Origin: Ruminiclostridium sp.
GTDB taxonomy: Bacteria > Bacillota > Clostridia > DSM-8532
Length of the DNA stretch: 5,492 nucleotides
NCBI GenBank assembly: GCA_003535195.1
Contig: DOHN01000136.1
Location: 48,807 to 54,298 of the forward strand
Direction: 5' to 3'
The number at the start of each line of letters is the position of its first letter. The stretch's first letter is position 1. The notes below the pieces were generated by a model that worked only from the letters and a program-made list of their open reading frames with translations, made no database searches and was not told the DNA's origin. Position numbers and translations under genes: made by a program. Shown here one piece after another: positions 1 through 4,583 of the stretch.

Positions 1-30
1 ATTCCGCAAGAGCCAGCAAATGAAGTTTAA
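1..30 (+). CDS. Possible last codons of an upstream plus-strand gene
   Basis: Frame 1 reads IPQEPANEV and stops at TAA (28-30), eight bases before a strong terminator stem with its T-run on the plus-strand side. That is where a plus-strand gene would be expected to end. Nine codons cannot identify a protein. The other plus frames also stop nearby (TGA at 21, TAA at 77-79), so the frame is a guess based only on the terminator position. Confidence 0.2.
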   Translation: MPQEPANEV

Positions 31-38
31 AAACTTCA
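21..38. repeat. Short perfect inverted repeat next to terminator
   Basis: TGAAGTTT (21-28) and AAACTTCA (31-38) are perfect reverse complements separated by two bases. The repeat abuts the terminator stem that begins at 38. Read on the minus strand, it lies just after that stem and supplies its T-rich tail. It could be part of a bidirectional terminator or a protein-binding palindrome; the sequence does not decide. Confidence 0.4.
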
Positions 39-100
39 AAGAGGCCGAGATGTTTTTAATAAACAATGTGAACATTTAAACATACTTTCGGCCTCTTTTT
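38..100 (+). terminator. Rho-independent terminator, probably bidirectional
   Basis: AAAGAGGCCGA (38-48) pairs perfectly over 11 bp with TCGGCCTCTTT (88-98) and is followed by further Ts to 100. The long loop can fold further, because TGTTT (51-55) is complementary to AAACA (78-82). The A-run before and T-run after the G+C core suit a plus-strand transcript ending from the left. The minus strand also has a T-rich stretch after the stem, so it may stop transcripts from both directions. Confidence 0.8.
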
Positions 101-120
101 ATTCATCTATACGCATGCTG

Positions 121-158
121 ACACAAAAGCCGCAAGTCTATCAGCAGGCTTTTGTTGT
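121..158 (-). terminator. Hairpin terminator after the nucleoid-associated protein gene
   Basis: ACAAAAGCC (123-131) and GGCTTTTGT (147-155) form a 9-bp perfect stem around a 15-nt loop, and AC/GT pairs extend it past one bulged base. It begins 14 bases downstream of the minus-strand stop at 172. The stem has the A-rich/T-rich outer layout of an intrinsic terminator, but only three G-C pairs in its core and little T-run beyond it, so it may be weak and backed up by the stronger hairpin at 38-98. Confidence 0.5.
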
Positions 159-171
159 GGATTTCATTTAT

Positions 172-1170
172 TTACTTGCTGATAAACCGGCTAACATTTT
201 TTATGACCAATGAAGTGGTACCGTCAGTATTTGTAATAAACTCAATAGCGCTTTTGTCCCTGTATAATTCCATGGGTATGCTTAGCTCTATACCGTTATC
301 GGTTTTAATCTTCTGCCTTGCAAATTGCTTCTCCGGTTTTTGGCTGCTGATTTGAATTTTCGGAGGCAACCCCGCCTTTTTAATTTCGGCCAGGTACTCC
401 TCCTTTATTTCAGGCTGATGATCAAATACTCTGTCAGCCACTGATTCAATATCAATTTCACGGCAGCTTTCAATAGAGTCATACAGGGCCGACTTCAATT
501 CCGAAGCGGTATGAAAACTATCATCAAAGTATTTGCGTCCTAATTCAGACGCCGCTTTATTTACGATTTTCAGACTCTCTTTTTGCGAGGGATTGGCGGA
601 ACAGCCTAAAAACATTTTTGAAAAATAATATGTTTTCTCACCATTTATTTCATAGGACTTTTCAACCAGCCGAAGGGTTAGGTCCTTTAGATTAATAACT
701 GCACCCTCGTCGTTCTTTTGGTTTTCGGAAGCGAAGAGCACTTTATGCACAATAATTTGGTTATCCGTCCCCTGCTCGTTATAATTGACATAATGAGTAA
801 AGCCCTCTTTATAATTAAACTTAATGAGCGCTAAGTGCTCCTCATTTTCAATTTGAACCAGCGCAGCGAGCAGGTCCGCATTGGGAATATTGATATTGCT
901 CCTCATGATGTCATGTAATCTCTTTGCAATTTCAGTGCTGGCTTTCTGAAAATCTTTATCCGCTTTTAGGTTATCCAGTAAAGGAAGGAAGGGCGAATTC
1001 TCATTAAACTGAGCTTCTTTCATGTAATCATCGCAAATGATTTTTTGAATATGCTTTGCCATAAAATCTTCGGTCGCTTCATTTAGCTCCAATTCGCTCT
1101 GAGAAAAAACCGGATAAGCGCTGTTGTTATCCAGTATATGCAAGATTGCCTTATTGATCTTAATTTCCAT
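172..1170 (-). CDS. Nucleoid-associated protein, NdpA/YejK family
   Basis: This 332-residue protein belongs by sequence pattern to the 37-kDa nucleoid-associated family (NdpA; YejK in E. coli, about 335 residues), so it appears full length. Visible hallmarks are the N-terminal KAILHILD (residues 7-14), the central INIPNADLLAALV region (about 93-105) followed by HLALIKFNYKEGF (112-124), and the C-terminal IELSIPMELYRDK (294-306) with DGTTSLVIKN. There is no signal peptide or membrane segment, so it should be cytoplasmic. E. coli YejK binds DNA and interacts with type II topoisomerases; the same role here is inferred from family only. The ATG at 1170 has GAGGAG five bases upstream (1176-1181), which fixes the start. 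An A+T-rich stretch with TAAAAT (1203-1208) could be a -10, but no good -35 accompanies it. In Firmicutes this family occurs patchily and often in accessory regions. The gene looks intact. Confidence 0.9.
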   Translation of the reverse strand: MEIKINKAILHILDNNSAYPVFSQSELELNEATEDFMAKHIQKIICDDYMKEAQFNENSPFLPLLDNLKADKDFQKASTEIAKRLHDIMRSNINIPNADLLAALVQIENEEHLALIKFNYKEGFTHYVNYNEQGTDNQIIVHKVLFASENQKNDEGAVINLKDLTLRLVEKSYEINGEKTYYFSKMFLGCSANPSQKESLKIVNKAASELGRKYFDDSFHTASELKSALYDSIESCREIDIESVADRVFDHQPEIKEEYLAEIKKAGLPPKIQISSQKPEKQFARQKIKTDNGIELSIPMELYRDKSAIEFITNTDGTTSLVIKNVSRFISK

Positions 1171-1320
1171 TTTGTCTCCTCATCTGCCGTATTTCAATCA
1201 ATATTTTATCATCTGTCCGCCAAAACCGCATGATCTTTTTATTTAGTCCCACGGCTCCTGTCTCAGAGAAAGGCGATCATATATTGACCTGCGCAAACGA
1301 GGTAGTGACTTGCAAATTTT

Positions 1321-2100
1321 TCATTTCTGCCCTTTAAAACCGTTCCCGTTCGTAATCGAAAGCGACATTGCCTTTTCCATTGTGTAAAGACCGTTTTCTT
1401 CCTGCTCCATCAGCCATTTTGCCGCAAAGATTGCACCCTCTCCGAATGCTGATCGGTTAATCGATTCGTGGATGATTCGGATGGTCTGGTTCGGCAGGCC
1501 AAAAACAACCTCATGTTTGCCGACAATGCCGCCGACGCGGATGGAGTTGACGTGTTTTTTAGTATCCAGGCACAGATCCTGAGCGATGCGAAGGGCCGTA
1601 CCGGACACGTCTTTTTTGTCCCTGAAATGCTCCTCTATAATTTCAATATCCGCTTGCGGCGCGATTTTTTGGAGCACCTTCGACGCCTCGATGAGGAAGT
1701 TGATGCCAATACTGATATTTGGCGAGTACAGAACCTTGGTCTTGCGGCTCAGCTCCTTTAGGCGCTCCAGATCCTTCCCATCGTAGTTCGAAATGGCGGA
1801 GACGATCCGGGTACCGTACTTTACAGCATACTGATATTCAGCAACCGCGCAGGAGGCGGAAAAATCAATGATCACATCGACGGGGTTTTCTTCAAAGAAA
1901 CGCTCCAGATCGGTGTGGACCAAAGAAACAATTTTTCCTTCGTCCCTTTCAAGACCGAACAGATGGCTCGCATAGCTGCCCTCATATTTATCGGTGCGGC
2001 GCATGACCCACATAAGACTGCATTCCTTGTCATTTAAGATTTCTTTTGCCACGGCGGAACCGGCTCTCCCGAATCCGAACAATCCTATTTTAAGTTTCAT
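1321..2100 (-). CDS. Divergent DapB-like dihydrodipicolinate reductase family protein
   Basis: A 259-residue two-domain NAD(P)H oxidoreductase of the 4-hydroxy-tetrahydrodipicolinate reductase (DapB, lysine/diaminopimelate pathway) type, at about normal length. The Rossmann start is GLFGFGRAG (6-14); IIDFSA (77-82) and SPNISIGIN (126-134) match conserved DapB stretches; the catalytic-domain motif is EEHFRDKKDVSGTA (156-169), followed by RVGGIVGKHEVVF (188-200). H158 and K162 align with the E. coli catalytic H159 and K163. However, the second histidine is Phe159, the usual KxDAPSGT loop lacks its proline (one residue shorter), and the GTTG cofactor loop reads SAIS (101-104). It may therefore be a DapB paralogue with a different substrate. 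No other lysine gene lies nearby. I start it at the ATG at 2100, which has AAGGAGG six bases upstream; an in-frame ATG at 2139 would add 13 unfamily-like residues and has no such site. No clear terminator follows it before 1170. Confidence 0.8.
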   Translation of the reverse strand: MKLKIGLFGFGRAGSAVAKEILNDKECSLMWVMRRTDKYEGSYASHLFGLERDEGKIVSLVHTDLERFFEENPVDVIIDFSASCAVAEYQYAVKYGTRIVSAISNYDGKDLERLKELSRKTKVLYSPNISIGINFLIEASKVLQKIAPQADIEIIEEHFRDKKDVSGTALRIAQDLCLDTKKHVNSIRVGGIVGKHEVVFGLPNQTIRIIHESINRSAFGEGAIFAAKWLMEQEENGLYTMEKAMSLSITNGNGFKGQK

Positions 2101-2106
2101 TCTTGT

Positions 2107-2113
2107 CCTCCTT
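2107..2113 (-). promoter_or_regulatory. Ribosome binding site deciding the DapB-like start
   Basis: AAGGAGG on the minus strand, six bases before the ATG at 2100. It is a full-strength Shine-Dalgarno match and rules in the shorter start over the in-frame ATG at 2139. Confidence 0.85.
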
Positions 2114-2148
2114 TCAGGCAATAATGGAAATATTTTCAACTGATTAAG

Positions 2149-2175
2149 CTTATAACTGGATCACTTGACTGGATC
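2149..2175 (-). promoter_or_regulatory. Candidate promoter with an 8-bp direct repeat
   Basis: On the minus strand a TATAAG -10 box (2149-2154) sits directly after two copies of GATCCAGT (2168-2175 and 2155-2162) separated by CAAGT, a 13-base period. The repeats cover the place where the -35 box should be, and there is no good TTGACA-like hexamer there. This is the layout expected of a promoter that needs an activator, or of a repressor site. A start near 2142 would give a leader of about 40 nt to the DapB-like gene. Confidence 0.4.
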
Positions 2176-2199
2176 GTTCCTCTTTTGCTGAAAACGGGA

Positions 2200-2233
2200 G
2201 AAAATAGAAAAGCTACAGAAAAATTTCTGTAGC
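2200..2233 (-). terminator. Strong minus-strand hairpin terminator
   Basis: GCTACAGAAA (2212-2221) and TTTCTGTAGC (2224-2233) are a perfect 10-bp inverted repeat with two bases between. On the minus strand the stem is followed by TTTTCTATTTTC (2211 down to 2200). It would stop transcription coming from the VanZ side and insulate the promoter of the DapB-like gene. Confidence 0.65.
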
Positions 2234-2239
2234 GCTAAA

Positions 2240-2388
2240 TAAAGGTATTACTTACCTTCGCTTTCAACGCTTACGAGATTAGCTGACGGATTTGGATGGA
2301 AAGTTCACCCTACACAAAAAATCGTGATTCACCCCAAAATTTGGTTCTCCCGCTCCATTTCTGGATTCAGCAGCTTATTCAATTATAG
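2240..2388 (-). other. Gene-free stretch, possible insertion-sequence scar
   Basis: This is the central part of the 392-base gap 2140-2531 and holds no gene I can recognise. On the minus strand a short open run ends MERENQILG-stop (TGA at about 2333). It overlaps the first of two GGGTGAA repeats 24 bases apart (plus-strand TTCACCC at 2328-2334 and 2304-2310). Short repeated motifs just after a transposase stop are typical of IS21-family ends, so this could be a decayed end of such an element. No transposase motif or matching inverted end is visible, so the call is weak. Confidence 0.2.
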
Positions 2389-2427
2389 AAACATCCATAG
2401 ACTGCATCCCGCTATGGATGTTTTCTA
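2386..2427 (-). terminator. Hairpin downstream of the VanZ-family gene
   Basis: AAACATCCATAG (2389-2400) pairs perfectly over 12 bp with CTATGGATGTTT (2412-2423) around an 11-base loop. With one bulged T the stem extends to TAG/CTA (2386-2388 with 2425-2427). It is A-rich on one side and T-rich on the other, so it may act in both directions. It is the first terminator-like structure after the VanZ gene on the minus strand, though the T-run beyond the stem is short. Confidence 0.6.
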
Positions 2428-2535
2428 CTCATAATTTATCACGTTTATATGAAGACATGCAAGTATTACCTCAATTACTTTTTTAATGTATTTATTACCA
2501 GAAAAGGATGCCCTATAACTTCCCATTATACTCAT
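2425..2535 (-). CDS. Possible 36-residue protein coupled to VanZ stop
   Basis: A 36-codon ORF starts at an ATG whose last two bases belong to the TGA stop of the VanZ-family gene (ATGA overlap), a common form of translational coupling. It ends with TAG at 2425-2427, at the edge of the hairpin at 2386-2427. The product begins MSIMGSYRASFSGNKYIKKV, continues IEVILACLHINVINYE, and has one weakly hydrophobic stretch. I recognise no family. There is no Shine-Dalgarno site, and an ORF of this length can occur by chance in A+T-rich DNA, so it may not be real; the two exact boundaries are the only support. Confidence 0.2.
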   Translation of the reverse strand: MSIMGSYRASFSGNKYIKKVIEVILACLHINVINYE

Positions 2536-3065
2536 CTTGTGTAGTTAGACTTTAGGCGATTTAACAGAGTATTTATCAGCGGCTTAAAAAGCAAATATAG
2601 CAAATACCCGATCACTCCGCCAACCGTGTTTGTGATCAAATCTGTTATATCAGATGATCGAAATCCATCAATCAAGGGTTGAAGCAGCTCAATGCAAAGA
2701 CTGAACAAAAACGTCCGCAGTGCGCAAGCGAACATACTCTGTCTTTTTACGACAGGCATTAAAAACCCGAATGGAATCATCATAATTACATTGAGCAAGA
2801 TCTGCCGCTCTGCATCGCCTCTGCCTGAGAAATAGTCGTCAAAAGGCAACATATGCATTGGCACATAGGGATGATTAAAAATAGCCGGAAGTGAGACAAT
2901 GACAGGCATTAATGTCACATAAAGAACCAAAGCGATATACACATACAGAAGTGTATTTACAAGCAAAATGTCTTTTCCTCTTGCCTTCCACTTTTTAAAA
3001 AGAAAAACAGCGTATATTATAATCAATGCAATAATATCAATAAAGCATTTCATGTGATTTCCCAT
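2532..3065 (-). CDS. VanZ-family membrane protein
   Basis: A 177-residue integral membrane protein of the VanZ-like family. Hydrophobic helices are seen at about 8-24, 33-56, 88-106, 111-130 and 143-163. Family landmarks are LYVTLMP (48-54), PFDDYF (74-79), NVIMMIPFGFLMP (92-104), SLCIELLQ (122-129) and the strongest one, RSSDITDLITNTVGGVIGY (136-154). The founding member, VanZ of the vanA cluster, gives low-level teicoplanin resistance by an unclear mechanism. Most homologues, like this one, stand alone with no van genes nearby, so no resistance role should be assumed. The ATG at 3065 has AGGAG six bases upstream. A longer frame from 3104 has no such site and would add a non-family leader; the ATG at 3053 also lacks one. 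Weak promoter sequences lie upstream, and a hairpin follows at 2386-2427. Confidence 0.88.
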   Translation of the reverse strand: MGNHMKCFIDIIALIIIYAVFLFKKWKARGKDILLVNTLLYVYIALVLYVTLMPVIVSLPAIFNHPYVPMHMLPFDDYFSGRGDAERQILLNVIMMIPFGFLMPVVKRQSMFACALRTFLFSLCIELLQPLIDGFRSSDITDLITNTVGGVIGYLLYLLFKPLINTLLNRLKSNYTR

Positions 3066-3118
3066 TGTTGACTCCTCTGCGAAACATAAACACGGTAGTT
3101 CCAATACTTAATATTGAT

Positions 3119-3124
3119 ATCATA
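3119..3124 (-). promoter_or_regulatory. Candidate -10 box for the VanZ-family gene
   Basis: On the minus strand TATGAT lies 54 bases before the ATG at 3065, but the hexamer 17 bases upstream (TGAAAA) is a poor -35 match. It is the best -10 candidate in this short interval, and no better pair was found. Confidence 0.25.
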
Positions 3125-3153
3125 CCACGCATGGCAGTAGATTTTCATCATTC

Positions 3154-3276
3154 CTATACAAGTATTGACTGGTTTATTTTAGAAAGCCATTCGGTGATGC
3201 TAAACTGACCTGAAGCGGCTGCAGCTCTATCCCTCAAAAGATAAAGAAGCGATGCCTTTTGTATTGGTTTATGATC
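3154..3276 (-). pseudogene. Remnant of an unidentified gene after the ASCH gene
   Basis: Between the ASCH stop (3285) and the VanZ gene the minus strand has a 40-codon open run whose composition looks like real protein: QKASLLYLLRDRAAAA followed by SGQFSITEWLSKINQSILV, then TAG at 3154-3156. It has no start codon and is preceded by a stop (TGA 3277-3279). Just upstream, AAAAGGTGAG would be a good ribosome binding site, but the codon where a start would fall is ATA. From it a different frame reads INQYK before a run of As where one lost base would join the two frames. This looks like the broken start and first domain of a gene that once followed the ASCH gene in an operon. I do not recognise the family. 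Confidence 0.35.
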
Positions 3277-3284
3277 TCACCTTT

Positions 3285-3641
3285 TCATATTTCACTCCGA
3301 ACGTAAACATATGATTGCGGGGGTGATTTGATTCCAAAATCGGATAGCTTTAATGGTTTGCGATATCGTTTGATGCGCCCTAGTGCATAGGCTACAGCGT
3401 TTTCTCTGCCGTTATAATATTTGTCAAAAAAGCTCTTATCGATACCAGCGGCATAGGCCGTACGTTTCCACACAGTCTGGAGTGTTCCCTCGATGATGCC
3501 AGTAACTTCGACTTCTGCAACGACTTGCATGATGGGGGCTGTTGCGTAAATCACGATAGCATCAATATTCTCTTTGCATCTGGTCTTCCGAAACTCAAAA
3601 CGCTTGTTTCCGGCCAAGATATTGTCGACGTGTTCTGGATT
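3285..3641 (-). pseudogene. ASCH-domain (PUA-like) protein gene, broken at its 5' end
   Basis: The frame encodes most of a small ASCH-domain protein, a PUA-like fold linked to RNA binding or transcription-related roles (COG4933-type). Typical members are about 115-125 residues. Landmarks are PEHVDNILAGNKRFEFRKTR, then VIYATAPIMQVVAEVEVTGII, FFDKYYNGRENAVAYALG, LSDFGIKSPPQSYVYV and a TGA stop at 3285-3287. The homologous reading continues upstream of a TTG at 3617, which has no ribosome binding site, to about 3641, where TAA (3642-3644) interrupts it. The expected first strand (usually like LLSIKPE) seems to survive as ALNIK in the neighbouring frame (3653-3667), cut off by 14 extra bases (3639-3652). 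No ATG precedes it at the right place. I judge the gene dead, or at best expressed as a 110-residue form from TTG that lacks its first strand. The rest of the frame is clean, so the damage may be recent. Confidence 0.65.
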
Positions 3642-3653
3642 TTAATTTGCTTC

Positions 3654-3682
3654 TTGATATTTAAAGCGGATGGTGATATATT
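3654..3682 (+). promoter_or_regulatory. Sigma-A-type promoter of the ABC exporter operon
   Basis: TTGATA (3654-3659), a 17-base spacer and TATATT (3677-3682), with TG one base before the -10 (extended -10). This is the best promoter in the window. A start near 3689 would leave a leader of about 39 nt before the ATG at 3728. Other A+T-rich hexamers just downstream (TATAAC, CATAAT) are alternatives. The promoter overlaps the remains of the ASCH gene's first codons on the other strand. Confidence 0.65.
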
Positions 3683-3709
3683 TATAACATAATGTGATCT
3701 ATTTATCAC
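3673..3709 (+). promoter_or_regulatory. Possible operator: GTGATA / GTGAT / TATCAC elements
   Basis: GTGATA (3673-3678) and TATCAC (3704-3709) are exact reverse complements flanking the -10 and predicted start. A further GTGAT (3694-3698) pairs with ATCAC (3705-3709) around six bases. The three half-sites over the promoter and early leader suggest binding by a dimeric repressor. Small ABC exporters of this size are often controlled by GntR/YtrA-type regulators, but no regulator gene is in the window. The 5-bp hairpin is too weak to be an obvious attenuator. Confidence 0.35.
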
Positions 3710-3727
3710 TTCATTGGAGGTCCTATT

Positions 3728-3889
3728 ATGGGGCATAAACTTATCCGCATTGTCATTGGCACAATTTGGTTGATAGTTGGCGTGACTATTTTAGTACGCG
3801 GCAACCCTGACTGGTGGCAAGGCGTGGGATTCCTGCTCGTCGGCGCGGCGTTCCTGTATCCGGCGTTCAGGAGCGATACAAAAAAGTAG
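3728..3889 (+). CDS. Small two-helix membrane protein of the ABC operon
   Basis: A 53-residue protein, MGHKLIRIVIGTIWLIVGVT to FRSDTKK. Two hydrophobic helices (about 5-23 and 31-47) are joined by a short loop, RGNPDWWQG, which carries two tryptophans; both ends are basic. The ATG at 3728 has GGAGG seven bases upstream (3716-3720), a strong site, and the stop at 3887-3889 is only 10 bases before the ATPase gene. It is the first gene after the promoter. I do not recognise a named family. Position and topology suggest a small accessory subunit or partner of the exporter, or less likely its peptide substrate; it has no leader-peptide features such as a Gly-Gly cleavage site. Its codon use is G+C-rich like the two genes after it, which supports common origin. 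Confidence 0.8.
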   Translation: MGHKLIRIVIGTIWLIVGVTILVRGNPDWWQGVGFLLVGAAFLYPAFRSDTKK

Positions 3890-3899
3890 GGGCGGTACT

Positions 3900-4583
3900 A
3901 TGGACAATCTACTCACTATTAGTAATCTGAAAATCTGGTATCACAAGGGCAGTCCTGTAATCAGGGATTTGAACCTCACGCTGCTGAAAAATGAGGTCGT
4001 GGGACTTATCGGTTTGAACGGCGCGGGTAAGACTACGCTCATTAACACGCTGTCCGGCATTCACAAGGATTACAGCGGCGGCATGAATTTTGCCGATCGG
4101 ACTTTTAAGGCGCGCCGTTACACCGTGTTTTCCGAGGACTCTTCGTTTCAATACTATACGTTCAACGAATACCTCTCACATGTTTTCACGGCTTATCAAA
4201 AGACCTCCGATCAAGCGAGGGTTGACGAGTTGGTGAATGGGTTCGGCTTTGGGGATTATCGACGGGTGCTGATTCGGGACTTATCAACAGGCAACAAGCG
4301 GAAGGTGTTCTTAATTACAGGCTTTGCCCTGCGCCTGCCCCTGCTGATGCTTGACGAGCCTGTAAACGGCTTGGACTTCCAAAGCACGGAATACCTGTAC
4401 TCGCTCATAAACGGCTATCGCCAGTTTGGCACGGTGATGTTTTCCTCCCACGTTTTGGAGAGCATTTGCCTGACAGCCGACCGAGTGCTTGTGTTGGAAA
4501 ACGGCCAAATTAGCCGTGAATTTACCCATGGGCAAATTGACGCGGGGCAGATTCGGGGGGCGCTCAATGACACGGATTCTTAA
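3900..4583 (+). CDS. ABC transporter ATP-binding protein
   Basis: A 227-residue cytoplasmic ABC ATPase that powers transport by the permease encoded next. Motifs in order: Walker A GLNGAGKTT (38-46); a Q-loop region FSEDSSFQYYTFNEYL (77-92), in which the usual glutamine position seems to be acidic; signature LSTGN (128-132) in place of LSGGQ, as in many ABC-2 exporters (LSTGM-like); Walker B LLMLDE (148-153); D-loop NGLD (156-159); and H-loop SSH with H184. All catalytic residues are present, so it should be active. There is one nucleotide-binding domain, so it should work as a dimer with the permease. The start at 3900 lies 10 bases after the small membrane protein, with a modest AGGGG site. 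The end overlaps the permease start by 17 bases. Similar small exporters serve bacteriocin immunity, antibiotic or peptide export; the substrate here is unknown. Confidence 0.92.
   Translation: MDNLLTISNLKIWYHKGSPVIRDLNLTLLKNEVVGLIGLNGAGKTTLINTLSGIHKDYSGGMNFADRTFKARRYTVFSEDSSFQYYTFNEYLSHVFTAYQKTSDQARVDELVNGFGFGDYRRVLIRDLSTGNKRKVFLITGFALRLPLLMLDEPVNGLDFQSTEYLYSLINGYRQFGTVMFSSHVLESICLTADRVLVLENGQISREFTHGQIDAGQIRGALNDTDS

Noticed and set aside
152..355. Plus-strand hydrophobic 67-codon ORF at the left end
   Set aside because: It lies opposite the conserved C-terminus of the nucleoid-associated protein and begins in the terminator hairpin; its hydrophobicity comes from the complementary strand.
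1171..1320. Search for a terminator or riboswitch between the DapB-like and nucleoid-associated genes
   Set aside because: Only a 7-bp stem with a mismatch and no T-run was found; there is no convincing regulatory RNA.
1468..1786. Two plus-strand ORFs opposite the DapB-like gene
   Set aside because: They are antisense to a gene with clear family motifs, have no ribosome binding site and encode nothing recognisable.
2101..2139. Longer start for the DapB-like protein at 2139
   Set aside because: The added 13 residues precede the normal Rossmann start and cover the AAGGAGG site that serves the ATG at 2100.
2532..3065. VanZ-family gene as evidence of a glycopeptide resistance cluster
   Set aside because: No vanR, vanS, vanH, vanA, vanX or vanY-like gene is present, and VanZ-like proteins are common outside such clusters.
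3066..3104. Longer start for the VanZ-family protein at 3104
   Set aside because: The extension covers the AGGAG site used by the ATG at 3065 and reads as non-family sequence.
3909..4151. Minus-strand ORF opposite the ABC ATPase
   Set aside because: It is the complement of the Walker A region and has no motif or start signal of its own.
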